Positions 1 through 10,300 of a stretch of 64,000 nucleotides of DNA are shown one piece after another (position 1 is the stretch's first letter; every line of letters starts with the position of its first letter). The stretch comes from Gimesia aquarii. Lineage in GTDB: Bacteria > Planctomycetota > Planctomycetia > Planctomycetales > Planctomycetaceae. The notes beneath the pieces are model-generated. The model was not told the DNA's origin. It saw only the letters and a program-made list of their open reading frames with translations, and ran no database searches. The position numbers were made by a program, and so were the translations under genes. The DNA lies in contig NZ_CP037920.1 of assembly GCF_007748195.1 (NCBI RefSeq), forward strand, positions 3,039,501-3,103,500. Direction: 5' to 3'.

Positions 1-1861
1 TTAGAACCGACTGATTTAATTCAGGCTCGTTAATCACAAAATCAATGTGTCGATCTGCCGGATCATGAGCGATGAGTATGAGCGCCGGTTTTTCTATCTT
101 TGGGTACTGTTGTATCATTTTTTGTAGCTGGAAATGTTTTAGCTTTGAAAAAGCCACATTATTAACCACGGTTTCCAACTTCGAAGAAGTCCATAGAGGG
201 GAAATCGATGTCAGATTGGTCAAAACTGCGACCAACAACATAGAGATCCAGAGTAAAAACATCAAAGGCCGACCAATTTGTCTCCAGATTCTAAATAAAG
301 TTTGGGTACTTCGTGCAAAAATCAATGCCCAGAGTGGTCCAGATTCAAACACATAGTGCCAGTGCATAATGCCATCATACCAGTAGGGAATATGAACGAA
401 ATGTAGTGAGATAATTGAGGCAAAAATCATCCACCATCGGCTTGCCTTTCTAATCTCGGTGATTAGAAAAATCAGTCCTGCCAGTCCGAGGGGAATGATT
501 CCGAGGGTCCATTGCAGGCTGGCCAGAAATCGGTTTTGTACATTTTGCACTGCTAATGTTGGAGTCAGGTTTTCAGCCCATTTATCATAGTTTTCTAATA
601 CTTTGGGACCGAGTTTTTGCTCTCCCCGAATCACATTGTTGAACCCATAGACATGGCGGGGGGTATATATATCGGTATAAAGCTGGTAAGGCATTTTCCA
701 ACCACTACCGGTGATGGACTGATTGTAAAAAAATAAGCCGAGCAAACCACAGCTTAATGGAATTGCCAGACCAGTGGTCAATACCCAAGCAGGACGCTTC
801 GTTTTCGAGTCTTGAGATTCTGACTTCGCCGAGTGATCTTTTTTACTGAAACAGGGTTTGATGAGAAGGAGTAGCAGCCAAATTCCAAAGGGGAGTGCAA
901 AGCCTGCCGCCGTCATGGGACGACAAAGCATCGCGAATGTTAAACCGATTCCTGCCAGCGTTGCATCTCGTAGCGTGTAAGTCCGCTGCATTCTTAAAAA
1001 TGACCAAAGGAAAAGAGCAAGGCCAACTAAAGTGGGGTGATGTGCTAAAAGCAGGTTACTGAAGATCGCCATGCCCGGTGAAAGTGCAATCACCAAACCG
1101 GCGAGAAAACCAACTCCATTTCCACCTAATTCTCTACCTGTCCAGAAAATGAAGAACGTAGTCATTGCGCCTGCCAGCCAATGGCCCCAATAGGGATGTC
1201 CCCAGGCGACAAAGGGCGCTAACCAGATTCCGGTTCCTGGAAAATAACGACTGGCCATTTTACCTTCATTCAGTACATGTACTTGATCGAAAAGCTCAGG
1301 CGCATCGGGATGACTCGGAAATGAAGTGCGGCCTTCCAGAAACGTTTTGGCCTGAAACAGGTAGCTGTACTCATCATGATATGCAGGTGGTAGATCACCC
1401 ATTGCGAGCTTGAGTTCGTCATTCACGATGTGAGAGGCTGTCCAGACACTCATGAATAATGAACAGGATGAAACCAACAGACAGAGGCAGATCGCCATGA
1501 AATCCAGTTTTCCTGAAGCTTGTTTTGTTCTGACCCATTCTTTAGAGAGTCTGGGGAGAAGTACCTTTGAGAAAAACTTGAAATTAAAGTAAGGGCGAAT
1601 AAACCAGCAGATGGGACTCAGAAGTAATAGAATAAAATACGGACTGGTATCGACGTTCATTTGTAAAAAGAAACGGGTGAGAAAGGGGAGGTTCTGGTCT
1701 TCGGATTGAACTCGATCCCATTCGTAGGGGCTTAAGAAGCAAAAGAGCAGAACTACAAATAACAGATGGAGCAGGGGAATCCAACGAGAGTGAGATGGTT
1801 GGTCCGGAAGACTTTCATGGTGTGCTTTAGACCTAGATGAAATTGGTTTTTCCGAATCCAT
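1..1861 (-). CDS. GT-C type membrane glycosyltransferase (PMT/ArnT-like), 3' end cut by window
   Basis: The frame is open from an ATG at 1861 to the window edge, about 620 codons, and continues outside. The protein is strongly hydrophobic with many membrane segments; the first follows a short charged N-terminus at about residues 26-45. An acidic motif HDEYSYLFQAKTF lies in a loop, followed by FPGTGIW and repeated aromatic-rich helices. This is the layout of GT39/GT83-like transferases that use polyprenyl-phosphate sugars and act at the periplasmic face of the membrane. Substrate and acceptor cannot be read from the sequence. It is transcribed away from mutS, and the downstream neighbour lies outside the window. 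An O-antigen-ligase-like protein is an alternative, but the early acidic loop favours GT-C. Confidence 0.75.
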   Translation of the reverse strand, partial: MDSEKPISSRSKAHHESLPDQPSHSRWIPLLHLLFVVLLFCFLSPYEWDRVQSEDQNLPFLTRFFLQMNVDTSPYFILLLLSPICWFIRPYFNFKFFSKVLLPRLSKEWVRTKQASGKLDFMAICLCLLVSSCSLFMSVWTASHIVNDELKLAMGDLPPAYHDEYSYLFQAKTFLEGRTSFPSHPDAPELFDQVHVLNEGKMASRYFPGTGIWLAPFVAWGHPYWGHWLAGAMTTFFIFWTGRELGGNGVGFLAGLVIALSPGMAIFSNLLLAHHPTLVGLALFLWSFLRMQRTYTLRDATLAGIGLTFAMLCRPMTAAGFALPFGIWLLLLLIKPCFSKKDHSAKSESQDSKTKRPAWVLTTGLAIPLSCGLLGLFFYNQSITGSGWKMPYQLYTDIYTPRHVYGFNNVIRGEQKLGPKVLENYDKWAENLTPTLAVQNVQNRFLASLQWTLGIIPLGLAGLIFLITEIRKASRWWMIFASIISLHFVHIPYWYDGIMHWHYVFESGPLWALIFARSTQTLFRIWRQIGRPLMFLLWISMLLVAVLTNLTSISPLWTSSKLETVVNNVAFSKLKHFQLQKMIQQYPKIEKPALILIAHDPADRHIDFVINEPELNQSVL

Positions 1862-2002
1862 GAGCCAGTACTAATTTCTGAATGTCTTTATAAATTTCAA
1901 CTCAGCCGGGAATACATTTCGAAGACTGAGAATAGAAATAAAGGACATCGAAGAGAGCTTGATTATTTTCCACAGTATAGCTTTGCAGAGGACTCAAAAG
2001 AA

Positions 2003-2032
2003 AGGGCGTGGTTTTATGTTAAACCACGCCCT
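2003..2032 (-). terminator. Rho-independent terminator of the small secreted protein gene
   Basis: A perfect 12-bp inverted repeat (2003-2014 with 2021-2032) closes a 6-nt loop. On the minus strand it is followed by a T-rich run (TTCTTTTG). It lies 41 bp past the stop of the gene at 2074-2475. Confidence 0.85.
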
Positions 2033-2073
2033 CGTACATGTTTCATCGGCTAGAAAAACGAAGCGATTCGGTA

Positions 2074-2475
2074 TTATTTTTTCACTGTTTTTTTACTGGT
2101 TTCTTTCTTACTGGCAATGTCAGACAGAATTTTATCTAAAATTGATTTTTGTGAAGCTGTCAGAACGGTTTTACATTCTGCTTTCCGTTTTGAATTCAGT
2201 TCAGCAAGTTGCTTTCTAAGACTATCCATCTGGGATTTGTAGTTCGCTTGTATTTTATAGATTTTGTCGCGCTGTTCTTTTGAGAGGTTCAGTTTCCCAT
2301 AGTGAGGTGGAACGCGAACTTTTGATTTCTTACGAGTTGTCTTGGTTTCTTTGGAGGTGGCTTCTGTGGATTTCGTTTCTTTCTTTTGGGCTGGTACTGA
2401 GTCAGCTGTGCAAATGGTCAAAGCAATTCCTGTGAACAAAACGACAATTAAGTTAGTAAGCTTATTGGTGCGCAT
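2074..2475 (-). CDS. small secreted lysine-rich helical protein, function unknown
   Basis: 133 residues. The N-terminus is signal-peptide-like: MRTNK, then a hydrophobic stretch ending near residue 28 (SVPAQ). The mature part is very rich in Lys, Thr and Ser, then forms a helical segment (LSKEQRDKIYKIQANYK) with regular hydrophobic spacing and a Lys-rich tail. The LSKEQRDKI...Q pattern recalls periplasmic Spy/CpxP-like helical proteins, but no LTxxQ repeat pair is clear and I would not assign that family. The start has a good ribosome site (AGAGGG about 6 nt upstream). It stands alone, with its own strong terminator at 2003-2032. Confidence 0.7.
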   Translation of the reverse strand: MRTNKLTNLIVVLFTGIALTICTADSVPAQKKETKSTEATSKETKTTRKKSKVRVPPHYGKLNLSKEQRDKIYKIQANYKSQMDSLRKQLAELNSKRKAECKTVLTASQKSILDKILSDIASKKETSKKTVKK

Positions 2476-2614
2476 AATGGCCCTCTTTAAAAAAAGATTC
2501 TCATGTCAGTAAAAGGCAACGAACACGCCTTTAGAATAAGAATATTTTGTACATATGTGTGTCTGTGATTCAACTGACAGAATGAAATATATTGAAAATT
2601 TGTCAATTATATAT

Positions 2615-5215
2615 TCATTTCAGTTGTTCACGAATTCTGTACAATTCTTCAAGTGCCGCCAGGGGAGTAAGCTCATCGACATTCAAATCTCGGATTTCGT
2701 CGAGCACGGGATGAGGGGTGTTACCAAACAGAGAGAGCTGTTGTTGAGAGGATGTTTTTTGAGGTCGAGGTGGAATGGTTGGCTTTCCACTGGCATCAAT
2801 ATGATCTTTTTCGAGTGTGGAAAGAATTTGATTAGCGCGGTGAATGACTTGTTCTGGTATACCTGCCAGGCGGGCTACATGGATTCCGTAGCTTTTATTC
2901 GCGGAGCCTTCAATAATTTTGTGAAGAAACACAATTTCGCCATCCTGCTCATGTACGGCGACATTCCAGTTACTGGCTTGTTTCAGCGATTGTGTTAATT
3001 CTGTGAGTTCGTGGTAGTGAGTTGCGAACAGCGTACGAGCCTTGATCTGGTCATGTAGATGTTCAGTCATAGACCATGCCAGGGAAATTCCATCATACGT
3101 GCTGGTTCCCCGTCCGATTTCATCCAGGATGACCAGACTGCGTTCAGAAGCGGAATTGAGGATACGTGCCGCTTCTGTCATTTCGACCATAAAGGTACTT
3201 TGCCCTTTACTCAATTCGTCACTGGCTCCCACGCGTGCAAAAATACGGTCCGCAATTCCAATACGGGCTTCACTGGCAGGAATGAATGAGCCAATCTGTG
3301 CCATTAACGTGAGTAGAGCTGCCTGACGGATATAAGTACTCTTTCCTGCCATATTGGGACCAGTAATGATCTGGACGCGTCCATATGGATCGCCGAGCAA
3401 AACATCATTGGGAACAAATTCACCTGTCGGTTGCAGACGGTCGAGTACGGGATGCCGACTCTCTCTGATATCCAGCACTGGTTCTTCCGTGACTTCGGGA
3501 CGGCAATAACCAGCATGAGTGGCAAGGTGTGCTAAACCGAAGAGCACATCAATTTGTGCGAGTACCTCAGCCGTTTTTTGAGTACGTGGTGCTTCTTTGG
3601 CAACACGTTCCCGCAATTCGTCAAACAGTGTTTGTTCCAGCTCTATGGCCCGGTCTTCTGCTTTGAGTACTTTTTCTTCGTACTCTTTCAGTTCAGGCGT
3701 GATATAGCGTTCCTGATTCTTAAGAGTTTGTTTGCGAATATAATGCTCTGGTACTTTAGCAGCATGAGCGGCTGAAACCTCCAGATAATAACCAAAAACT
3801 TTATTATAGCCGACTTTGAGGTTGGGAATGCCGATGCGTTCCGATTCTTCATTACGATAGCTGGCAATCCATTCTTTCCCTCCACGCGATAGCGAGCGGA
3901 GTTCATCCAGTTCTTCGTTAAATCCAGGACAGATTACGCCTCCTTCGTTGAGAGTCAGTGGAGGATCTTCCACAATCATCGATTCAATATCCGCACGCAC
4001 TTCGACACAGAGATCAATTCTGGTTTCAAGTGTTTGGAGCAACTCTGATTTTCTACCGGTAAGTTTCGCTTTCAGTTTAGGCAGTAACGCTAACGTCTGT
4101 GCTAGAAAACTCAAATCACGGGCACTGGCTCTCCCGGTTGCAATGCGCGCGGTGAGTCGTTGTAGATCATAAGTCTTGGCAAGTTCTTCTCTAATATCAT
4201 TAACCAGTACCGGGTTGTGTAAGAGTTCTTCAACAGAGTCGAGTCGTTTCTGAATTTCATTCAAGTTTGTTAATGGGTTCGCAATCCATTCTGTCAGTAA
4301 CCGAGCACCCATCGAAGTGACAGTTTCATCGAGAACCGAAATCAGACTACCTTCTCGTTTCCCTTCACGAATCGTGCGCGTCAATTCCAGGCTACGTCTC
4401 GTCGCTTCATCAATTAATAAACGATCACCGCGTTCATAAGGTTCGATCTGATTGATATGCGGAATCGCACTTTTTTGTGTTTCTTCCACATATTCAAGCA
4501 GAGCACCAGCGGCTGTGATGGAAGGAGATCCCTGCTCGAGATTGAAACCTTCCAGTGTCTTAGTACCAAAGTGTGATAGTAAACGTTTTTCACACACATC
4601 CGCTGCAAATGACCAGGGAGGGCGTTCAGTCAGCATTGTATCGAGGTGCCCTACCGCATTTTGCAGTGCTGAATTTCCTTCCGCAAAAATACATTCTGCC
4701 GGATGGATGCGGGCCAGTTCGTCAATTAAATGTTCTGCTGTCGTGTTCGAAGTCAGGAAACGTCCCGTGGATAGCTCCAGCCAGGCCAGGCCAATACTTG
4801 ATTTTCCGAAGTGAATACTTGCCAGGAAGTTGTTCTCGTGAGGATCGAGTAAGGCGTCGTCAGTCAGTGTGCCCGGAGTGACGACTCGTGTGACTTCGCG
4901 TTTTACCATCCCCTTGGCTTTTTTAGGATCTTCTACCTGATCACAAATAGATGCCCTGTAGCCGGCATGAATTAATTTATAGAGATAATTATCCAGCGAA
5001 TGGTGTGGGAAGCCCGCCATCGGGATGGGATTACTGGAAGATTTATCGCGACTGGTGAGTGTGATTCCCAAAATACGGGCTGCGATCTCGGCATCTTCAT
5101 TAAAGAGTTCGTAGAAATCACCCATGCGAAACAAAAGCAGAGTTCCCGGATTCTGGCGTTTGACTTCCAGATACCGCTCCATCATGGGGGTTAGCTTCTT
5201 GCCTGTTTTAGTCAT
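2615..5215 (-). CDS. mutS: DNA mismatch repair protein MutS
   Basis: 866 residues, the usual length of MutS1. It binds mismatches and small loops in DNA and recruits MutL in an ATP-dependent way. The mismatch-reading Phe-x-Glu is present at residues 34-36 (MGDFYELF), followed by the connector, lever and clamp regions. The C-terminal ABC ATPase has Walker [10 protein letters not shown] near residue 617, then [13 protein letters not shown] and Walker [16 protein letters not shown]. All expected motifs are intact. The start at 5215 is preceded by CAGGA. Its start lies 27 bp after the stop of prs, so the two are probably cotranscribed. No mutL is seen in the window. Confidence 0.97.
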   Translation of the reverse strand: MTKTGKKLTPMMERYLEVKRQNPGTLLLFRMGDFYELFNEDAEIAARILGITLTSRDKSSSNPIPMAGFPHHSLDNYLYKLIHAGYRASICDQVEDPKKAKGMVKREVTRVVTPGTLTDDALLDPHENNFLASIHFGKSSIGLAWLELSTGRFLTSNTTAEHLIDELARIHPAECIFAEGNSALQNAVGHLDTMLTERPPWSFAADVCEKRLLSHFGTKTLEGFNLEQGSPSITAAGALLEYVEETQKSAIPHINQIEPYERGDRLLIDEATRRSLELTRTIREGKREGSLISVLDETVTSMGARLLTEWIANPLTNLNEIQKRLDSVEELLHNPVLVNDIREELAKTYDLQRLTARIATGRASARDLSFLAQTLALLPKLKAKLTGRKSELLQTLETRIDLCVEVRADIESMIVEDPPLTLNEGGVICPGFNEELDELRSLSRGGKEWIASYRNEESERIGIPNLKVGYNKVFGYYLEVSAAHAAKVPEHYIRKQTLKNQERYITPELKEYEEKVLKAEDRAIELEQTLFDELRERVAKEAPRTQKTAEVLAQIDVLFGLAHLATHAGYCRPEVTEEPVLDIRESRHPVLDRLQPTGEFVPNDVLLGDPYGRVQIITGPNMAGKSTYIRQAALLTLMAQIGSFIPASEARIGIADRIFARVGASDELSKGQSTFMVEMTEAARILNSASERSLVILDEIGRGTSTYDGISLAWSMTEHLHDQIKARTLFATHYHELTELTQSLKQASNWNVAVHEQDGEIVFLHKIIEGSANKSYGIHVARLAGIPEQVIHRANQILSTLEKDHIDASGKPTIPPRPQKTSSQQQLSLFGNTPHPVLDEIRDLNVDELTPLAALEELYRIREQLK

Positions 5216-5242
5216 GCGTCCTGTTTTTCTCTGACGATTGGT

Positions 5243-6259
5243 TTACTTTTTCGTTCTCTTTTCCGGAAATAGTGTACTGACGCTGGTGCGGTCATGAATG
5301 GATCGAATGGCAGCAGCGAATGAATGAGCCACTGAAATGACCTCCAGATTATCGGGCAGAGGATCAGCTAAGGTTTCAATCGTATTGGTCATGAACATTT
5401 TCTTCAACGGACTATTGCCAATTCGCTCTGCTGCTCCTTTGGATAATACACCGTGTGTGACCGCGGCATAAATATCGTTGGCTCCTTTTTGCTTCAAGGT
5501 CTCAGCCATGCTGATCAAAGTGCGGCCTGTGATTGTGAAGTCATCGACAAGGATCACATTTTTGCCTTCCACTTCACCAATCACTTCCAATACTTCCACG
5601 GTTTCTGAATGGTCTTTGCGGGCTTTATTTCCAATGACGACTGGAACTCCCAGTAGTTTAGCAAAATCTGAAGCTTCTTTGGCAAATCCAACATCGGGGC
5701 TACAAACAACAAGATTTTCGATATTCATTTTTTGAATATGTTCGCCGATGACATGGCGGCCGTAGAGATGATCAACGGGAACGCTGAAAAATCCCTGAAT
5801 TTGTGGACTGTGTAGATCCATGGTCAGCACGCGGTCTGCTCCAGCCACTTCAATTGCGTCAGCGCAGACCCGGGCACGGATTGAAACGCGAGGTTCGTCT
5901 TTCTTGTCTCCTTTTGCATAGCTGAAAAAAGGGATCACAGCGGTAACCTGCTGTGCACTGGCGCGTTTCAGAGCATCGATCCAAAACATGAGCTCAACAA
6001 AATTATCGTTCACCGGATAATGGACGCCTTGAATGAGATAGACGTCGCGCCCTCGAACATTTTCCTTAATACGAACAAAAATATTGCCTTCACTGAACTG
6101 GTGCGCTTCACACGGTGTCAAACGGATGCCCAACTCATCGGCAATGGCTTGCGCAAGGATGGGATTACCGGAACCAGCCATGATGGTCAGATCACCTTGT
6201 GGAGGCTGGAAGGGCTGGACTCGGGGGCCTCTGGAGAGTGGATTCGGAGAATTAGCCAT
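5243..6259 (-). CDS. prs: ribose-phosphate pyrophosphokinase (PRPP synthetase)
   Basis: 338 residues from the ATG at 6259; a TTG five codons upstream is possible but lacks support. It makes phosphoribosyl pyrophosphate from ribose 5-phosphate and ATP for nucleotide, histidine and tryptophan synthesis. Typical signatures are visible: PFFSYAKGDKKDEPR, then the strongly conserved GADRVLTMDLHSPQIQGFF, and the PRPP loop ILVDDFTITGRT (5519-5548). That loop differs from the usual DDMIDTGGT form but keeps the DD and TGxT residues. The stretch SIRARVCAD also departs from the common PISAK version. It precedes mutS by 27 bp on the same strand. Confidence 0.92.
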   Translation of the reverse strand: MANSPNPLSRGPRVQPFQPPQGDLTIMAGSGNPILAQAIADELGIRLTPCEAHQFSEGNIFVRIKENVRGRDVYLIQGVHYPVNDNFVELMFWIDALKRASAQQVTAVIPFFSYAKGDKKDEPRVSIRARVCADAIEVAGADRVLTMDLHSPQIQGFFSVPVDHLYGRHVIGEHIQKMNIENLVVCSPDVGFAKEASDFAKLLGVPVVIGNKARKDHSETVEVLEVIGEVEGKNVILVDDFTITGRTLISMAETLKQKGANDIYAAVTHGVLSKGAAERIGNSPLKKMFMTNTIETLADPLPDNLEVISVAHSFAAAIRSIHDRTSVSTLFPEKRTKK

Positions 6260-6523
6260 TAATAAACAGATCAATCAAACAGGGCAATTTTATGCCGGAA
6301 AACATTACTATTCTTGGGAATTCTGGATTATTTCACTTTACTCCATTCACGAAGAAAAGCAGACTCCATAATATCGATGCTGAATCGCAAAACAAGCGAA
6401 CGCCAGCCAATATCCTGAAGGATGTATCTAAGTGGATTCGCCTTACCCCTATTATTGACACCAAATCGTTTACTTAGGGTTGAATTCAATTTTCAACCTG
6501 CAATTGATGTTGAGATATCTAAA

Positions 6524-7609
6524 ATGACAGAAAGAATTTACAACTTTTCTGCAGGCCCCGCTGCACTTCCTTTGCCCGTTCTGGAACAGGCACAACAAGA
6601 TCTGATTTCACTGGGAGATACGGGAATCGGGGTTCTGGAGCATTCTCACCGGAGTAAAGCATTTCTCGCCGTTTATGAGCAAGCCGAAAGCCTGTGCCGG
6701 GAAATTGCTTCCGTTCCAGATAACTATAAAATTCTGTTTTTGCAGGGAGGGGCTTCGACTCAGTTTTTCATGATCCCCATGAATCTGCTTTCTAAAGATC
6801 AGACAGCCGACTATCTGGTTACCGGTTCCTGGTCCAAGAAGGCCGTCAAAGAAGCCAAACTCTTTGGAAGTGTAAATATCGCCTGTAATAGCGAAGACAA
6901 AAATTTTTCCTATATTCCCTCAGAAGTTGCTTTGAGTGAGCAACCCGCTTATGTGCACTTCACATCAAATAATACGATTTATGGTACCGAGTTCGCATCA
7001 GAACCCGAAGTTCCAGCGGGAGTGCCTTTAGTTTGTGATGCGAGTAGCGATATCTTTTCGCGTCCCATCGACATATCTAAATATGGCATTGTTTACGCCG
7101 GTGCTCAGAAAAACCTGGGACCCAGTGGTATGGCTGTCGTCATCATTCGGGATGATCTCATCGAGCAGGGACCGACCGACATACCAACAATGATGCAGTA
7201 TCGCACTCACTCAGAAGCAGGTTCCATGTTTAACACGCCTCCCACATTCGGGATTTATGTTTTGGGACGTGTCCTGCAATGGTTGAAAGATCAGGGCGGG
7301 TTAGCGGCTATGGGGCAGAAGAATCAGGCCAAAGCGGGTAAGCTATATGATTACCTGGTTCAAAGCCAGCTCTTCAAGCCCACGGCTGCGAAACAGGATC
7401 GCTCCTTAATGAACGTGACATTCGTGACCGGCGATGCCGACCTGGACGCAAAATTCATTGCTCAGGCGACTGCTGCCGGTTTGGATGGCTTGAAAGGTCA
7501 TCGTAGTGTGGGCGGAATGCGTGCCAGTATTTATAACGCATTTCCGGAAGCCGGTATCGACAAGTTACTCTCCATGATGAATGAGTTCGAACAGGAGCAT
7601 GCCTCTTGA
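6524..7609 (+). CDS. serC: phosphoserine aminotransferase
   Basis: 361 residues from ATG 6524, where the protein matches the family start ([16 protein letters not shown]); the open frame extends 34 codons upstream without support. It is a class V PLP aminotransferase that converts 3-phosphohydroxypyruvate and glutamate to phosphoserine. Visible motifs are [31 protein letters not shown], and the PLP lysine in [13 protein letters not shown]. The C-terminus [18 protein letters not shown] is highly conserved. Its TGA overlaps the TTG start of the next gene, so the pair is translationally coupled. Confidence 0.96.
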   Translation: MTERIYNFSAGPAALPLPVLEQAQQDLISLGDTGIGVLEHSHRSKAFLAVYEQAESLCREIASVPDNYKILFLQGGASTQFFMIPMNLLSKDQTADYLVTGSWSKKAVKEAKLFGSVNIACNSEDKNFSYIPSEVALSEQPAYVHFTSNNTIYGTEFASEPEVPAGVPLVCDASSDIFSRPIDISKYGIVYAGAQKNLGPSGMAVVIIRDDLIEQGPTDIPTMMQYRTHSEAGSMFNTPPTFGIYVLGRVLQWLKDQGGLAAMGQKNQAKAGKLYDYLVQSQLFKPTAAKQDRSLMNVTFVTGDADLDAKFIAQATAAGLDGLKGHRSVGGMRASIYNAFPEAGIDKLLSMMNEFEQEHAS

Positions 7610-8364
7610 ATCAACCCGAAGTCGATAAAGCACATGCGGATATAGGGCTGGTCTGTGCCTTGCACATGGAGATCCAGCAATTTCTGGATCGTTGTGAGCA
7701 CGTCAAGAAATATACCGGCGGTTCGTATGTCTTTCGGGGAGGCTTTCTGGATCAAGTCAAAGTAGCCGTTGTGCAAACGGGTGTCGGCTTTGCTCGCGCC
7801 CGAGCGGCAACTCAGGCACTGATTGACGCGCATTCGCCTCCCTGGGTCTTATCGGTTGGATTTTCGGGAGCCCTGGACCCTAAAATGAAGGTCGGAGATA
7901 TTGTCGTCGGTACTTCCGTCAGTGACCTGCATGGCCAGGAATTAAAAAACGATGTTCAATTTCCAGAAGACCGGGAGCACGGGCTCTATGTAGGGAAGCT
8001 TATCAATACCGATGCGATCGTTCGTACTGTTGAAGAAAAACTCAGACTTGCCGAACAACATGCAGCGCTCGCAGTCGATCTGGAAAGCCTGGCGGTAGCG
8101 CAGGTCTGCCAGGCTGAGAATAAAGGCTTCATGGCGATTCGCGCGATCAGCGACGATTGCTCTACAGATCTTCCTCCCGAAGTGATTTCAATCCTCGGGG
8201 AAACAGGTGCAGTAAGGGCAGGAGCAGCCGTCGGTGCCATCTTCAAGCGTCCTGAAAGTATTAAGGAAATGTGGAAGATGCGCGGCGATGCCTCAAAGGC
8301 GGCAACTCGTCTGGGGAGTTTCCTGGAAGGCGTGGTGACCCAGCTCTATGAAGCCCGGCATTAA
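7606..8364 (+). CDS. MTA/SAH nucleosidase-like phosphorylase (PNP_UDP_1 family)
   Basis: 252 residues starting at TTG 7606, which shares bases with the serC stop (TTGA). The start is supported because the family's first strand, [16 protein letters not shown], begins soon after. The nucleoside phosphorylase core is seen in [21 protein letters not shown], and the purine/ribose site in [12 protein letters not shown] and [14 protein letters not shown]. The last motif, with its Asp, is typical of 5'-methylthioadenosine/S-adenosylhomocysteine nucleosidases. The related hopanoid-associated phosphorylase HpnG is an alternative, but no hopanoid genes are nearby. The stop overlaps the stop of the convergent DUF1559 gene. 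Confidence 0.78.
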   Translation: MNQPEVDKAHADIGLVCALHMEIQQFLDRCEHVKKYTGGSYVFRGGFLDQVKVAVVQTGVGFARARAATQALIDAHSPPWVLSVGFSGALDPKMKVGDIVVGTSVSDLHGQELKNDVQFPEDREHGLYVGKLINTDAIVRTVEEKLRLAEQHAALAVDLESLAVAQVCQAENKGFMAIRAISDDCSTDLPPEVISILGETGAVRAGAAVGAIFKRPESIKEMWKMRGDASKAATRLGSFLEGVVTQLYEARH

Positions 8365-9107
8365 TACTCGCCAACCTCTTCGCCACCATCGGGCGTGCTC
8401 AAAGCTTTGAGTATTGAAGGATCAATATCTTCCGACACATAATGAACCCTGCCATCACACAGCAGGATATAATACCCTCCAGTGGACGGCGATTTCTTTT
8501 TGGGGCTGATGATGTTAACTGGTTTTGTCAATGCGGTCGGATCTCCCCACGGTTTGAAGTTTTCGCCGGTTTCGATAGCTAAAATGGTGTTTGAAGACCC
8601 ATCTTGTATCTCTTCAAATTTCATTCTGATATTTGGTTTGAGAACCAATTCGTTTCCTACATAATGGGAAAGGGAGTAGCCTTCTGGAGAAATTTTCGCT
8701 TTTGTTTTGGGATTAAGATATTCAGGAATTTTCTGCTTGAAGACTTCCTGATTTACAGAAGCGTCCCAGGGCTCGTTAAAATGGATCTGTCTATAAAGGT
8801 ATAACTGATCCAAAAAGGGCAGAATCATTGCCTGCCAGCTGTGGTAGGGAGTTTGATTCTTTCCGAGAGTGGCTCCTGGTGGGAGAGAATCATGTGTCTC
8901 GTAATAATTGTGTAGCGCCAACCCAATCTGCTTCATATTGTGCCTGGTAACAGATCTTACTCTTCCTCTCCGCTGAGAAAATGGGTTGTTTGTTAAGAAA
9001 ATCGCAAATCCCAGAACAAGCACAATTAGCAGGATAGTTAACTCAAGAGAATGGTTGCGCTGATTATTTCTGTGATTGTTGCCTTGTGAAGAGTTTTGTA
9101 GTTTCAT
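8361..9107 (-). CDS. DUF1559 protein lacking the usual prepilin N-terminus
   Basis: 248 residues with one membrane segment at about 22-40 followed by a periplasmic DUF1559 domain ([34 protein letters not shown]). DUF1559 proteins are expanded in planctomycetes and normally begin with a type IV prepilin-like signal (GFTLIELLVVIAI). Here the N-terminus is a plain Asn/Arg-rich anchor, so pilin-type processing is unlikely. The second half aligns by eye with the neighbour at 9155-10105 (shared [21 protein letters not shown]), so the two look like tandem paralogues. The cellular role is unknown. Confidence 0.82.
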   Translation of the reverse strand: MKLQNSSQGNNHRNNQRNHSLELTILLIVLVLGFAIFLTNNPFSQRRGRVRSVTRHNMKQIGLALHNYYETHDSLPPGATLGKNQTPYHSWQAMILPFLDQLYLYRQIHFNEPWDASVNQEVFKQKIPEYLNPKTKAKISPEGYSLSHYVGNELVLKPNIRMKFEEIQDGSSNTILAIETGENFKPWGDPTALTKPVNIISPKKKSPSTGGYYILLCDGRVHYVSEDIDPSILKALSTPDGGEEVGEY

Positions 9108-9154
9108 TATGGTTTCAAAAAAGCTATCAAATTGGTATTTTCTTCAATACAATT

Positions 9155-10105
9155 CTAAAACTCTCCTATCGCTTTCCCATCATTGGGGATACTCAAGTTT
9201 TTTAATGTCTCAGGATCAATGTTTTCCGAAACGAAGCGCACACTGCCGTCACCCATGAGGACATGATTGCCTCCTCTGAAAGAGGACTTCTTTCCTTGAC
9301 CCATGATCTCGGTAGGCTTTGCAATCGAAGTCGGGTCGCCCCAGGGCTTGAAGTTTTGGCCTGTCTCGACTGCCAAAATGGTATTCGAAGTGCCATCGGT
9401 CATGTCTCGTATGCCAATGTTTCCGTTTTTCTTCATGACGAGTTCATTGCCGACATAATGGGAAAGACCTAATCCATCAGGTGAAATCTTTTCTTCAATT
9501 GACGGGTTTAAGTATGTGGGAATTTCCTGTTCAAAAATGATTTGGTTGCTGGGATCATCCCAGGCTACGTCAAAATCGATGTCATTATAAAGTGGCGCCT
9601 GATCAACAAAGGGGAGAATAGCAGTTTGCCAACTATGGTAGGGTTTCCCGTCTGCGGTCGCAGTCCCTCCGGGAGGAAATTGTGAAAAAACGTCGTGATA
9701 ATTATGTAGCGCCAGACCAATTTGCTTCATATTATTTTTCGACATAGAACGTCGTGCTGCATCGCGTGCTTGCTGCACCGCTGGTAAGAGTAGGGCCATC
9801 AAAATCAGAATCACCAAAACAAACCCGCCGCCGGCAACAGCAACAACAATCCAAAGTACGGCATTACTTTTTTTAGGTGATGTCGTTTGAGATTGGCTGC
9901 CTTGTTGATAATCATCTTCCTCAAAGTTGCTTCCAAATTCAGGAATTAACCCTGGAATCTGACTTGCGGGAACGAAGTCGTTCTCTTCACCTTCACGAAC
10001 CAGATCGGTCTCTTGAACTTTTCCCTGAGCTGCTAATTCATTTAAGCGCTGAAGTGTTAAGGGGCCAGCGATTTGACTACCACGCTTAACATACCAATTG
10101 GCCAT
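9155..10105 (-). CDS. GYF_2-DUF1559 membrane protein
   Basis: 316 residues. Residues 3-50 form a GYF_2/DUF4339 domain ([14 protein letters not shown]...LVREGEE), probably a peptide-binding module. A low-complexity linker and a membrane helix at about 84-108 follow. Next come the pilin-like [15 protein letters not shown] and a DUF1559 domain ([31 protein letters not shown]). The GYF_2 domain would be cytoplasmic and DUF1559 external. It lies upstream of the shorter paralogue with a 47-bp gap, so the two are likely one transcript. AAAGGAA lies upstream of the start. The function is not established. Confidence 0.85.
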   Translation of the reverse strand: MANWYVKRGSQIAGPLTLQRLNELAAQGKVQETDLVREGEENDFVPASQIPGLIPEFGSNFEEDDYQQGSQSQTTSPKKSNAVLWIVVAVAGGGFVLVILILMALLLPAVQQARDAARRSMSKNNMKQIGLALHNYHDVFSQFPPGGTATADGKPYHSWQTAILPFVDQAPLYNDIDFDVAWDDPSNQIIFEQEIPTYLNPSIEEKISPDGLGLSHYVGNELVMKKNGNIGIRDMTDGTSNTILAVETGQNFKPWGDPTSIAKPTEIMGQGKKSSFRGGNHVLMGDGSVRFVSENIDPETLKNLSIPNDGKAIGEF

Positions 10106-10300
10106 GAGGAATTCCTTTACGAGAAATAATGATTCAGTAACCTAGAATACTATAAGGGCTCATTAGAATACAGAGAAACATCTGGGAAGAATGTATATTC
10201 TTCAGATATCTGTTTAGTAGTGAATGAGGTTCGCTCATTAATCTGTTAGTATGAGTCTGTTGGCTATAAAATCTGTTTATCCAATTAAGGAGAACTGCGA

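Noticed and set aside
72-1413. Short plus-strand frames over the first 1.4 kb
   Set aside because: They lie opposite the continuous minus-strand glycosyltransferase frame, which has clear membrane-protein sequence and a proper start at 1861.
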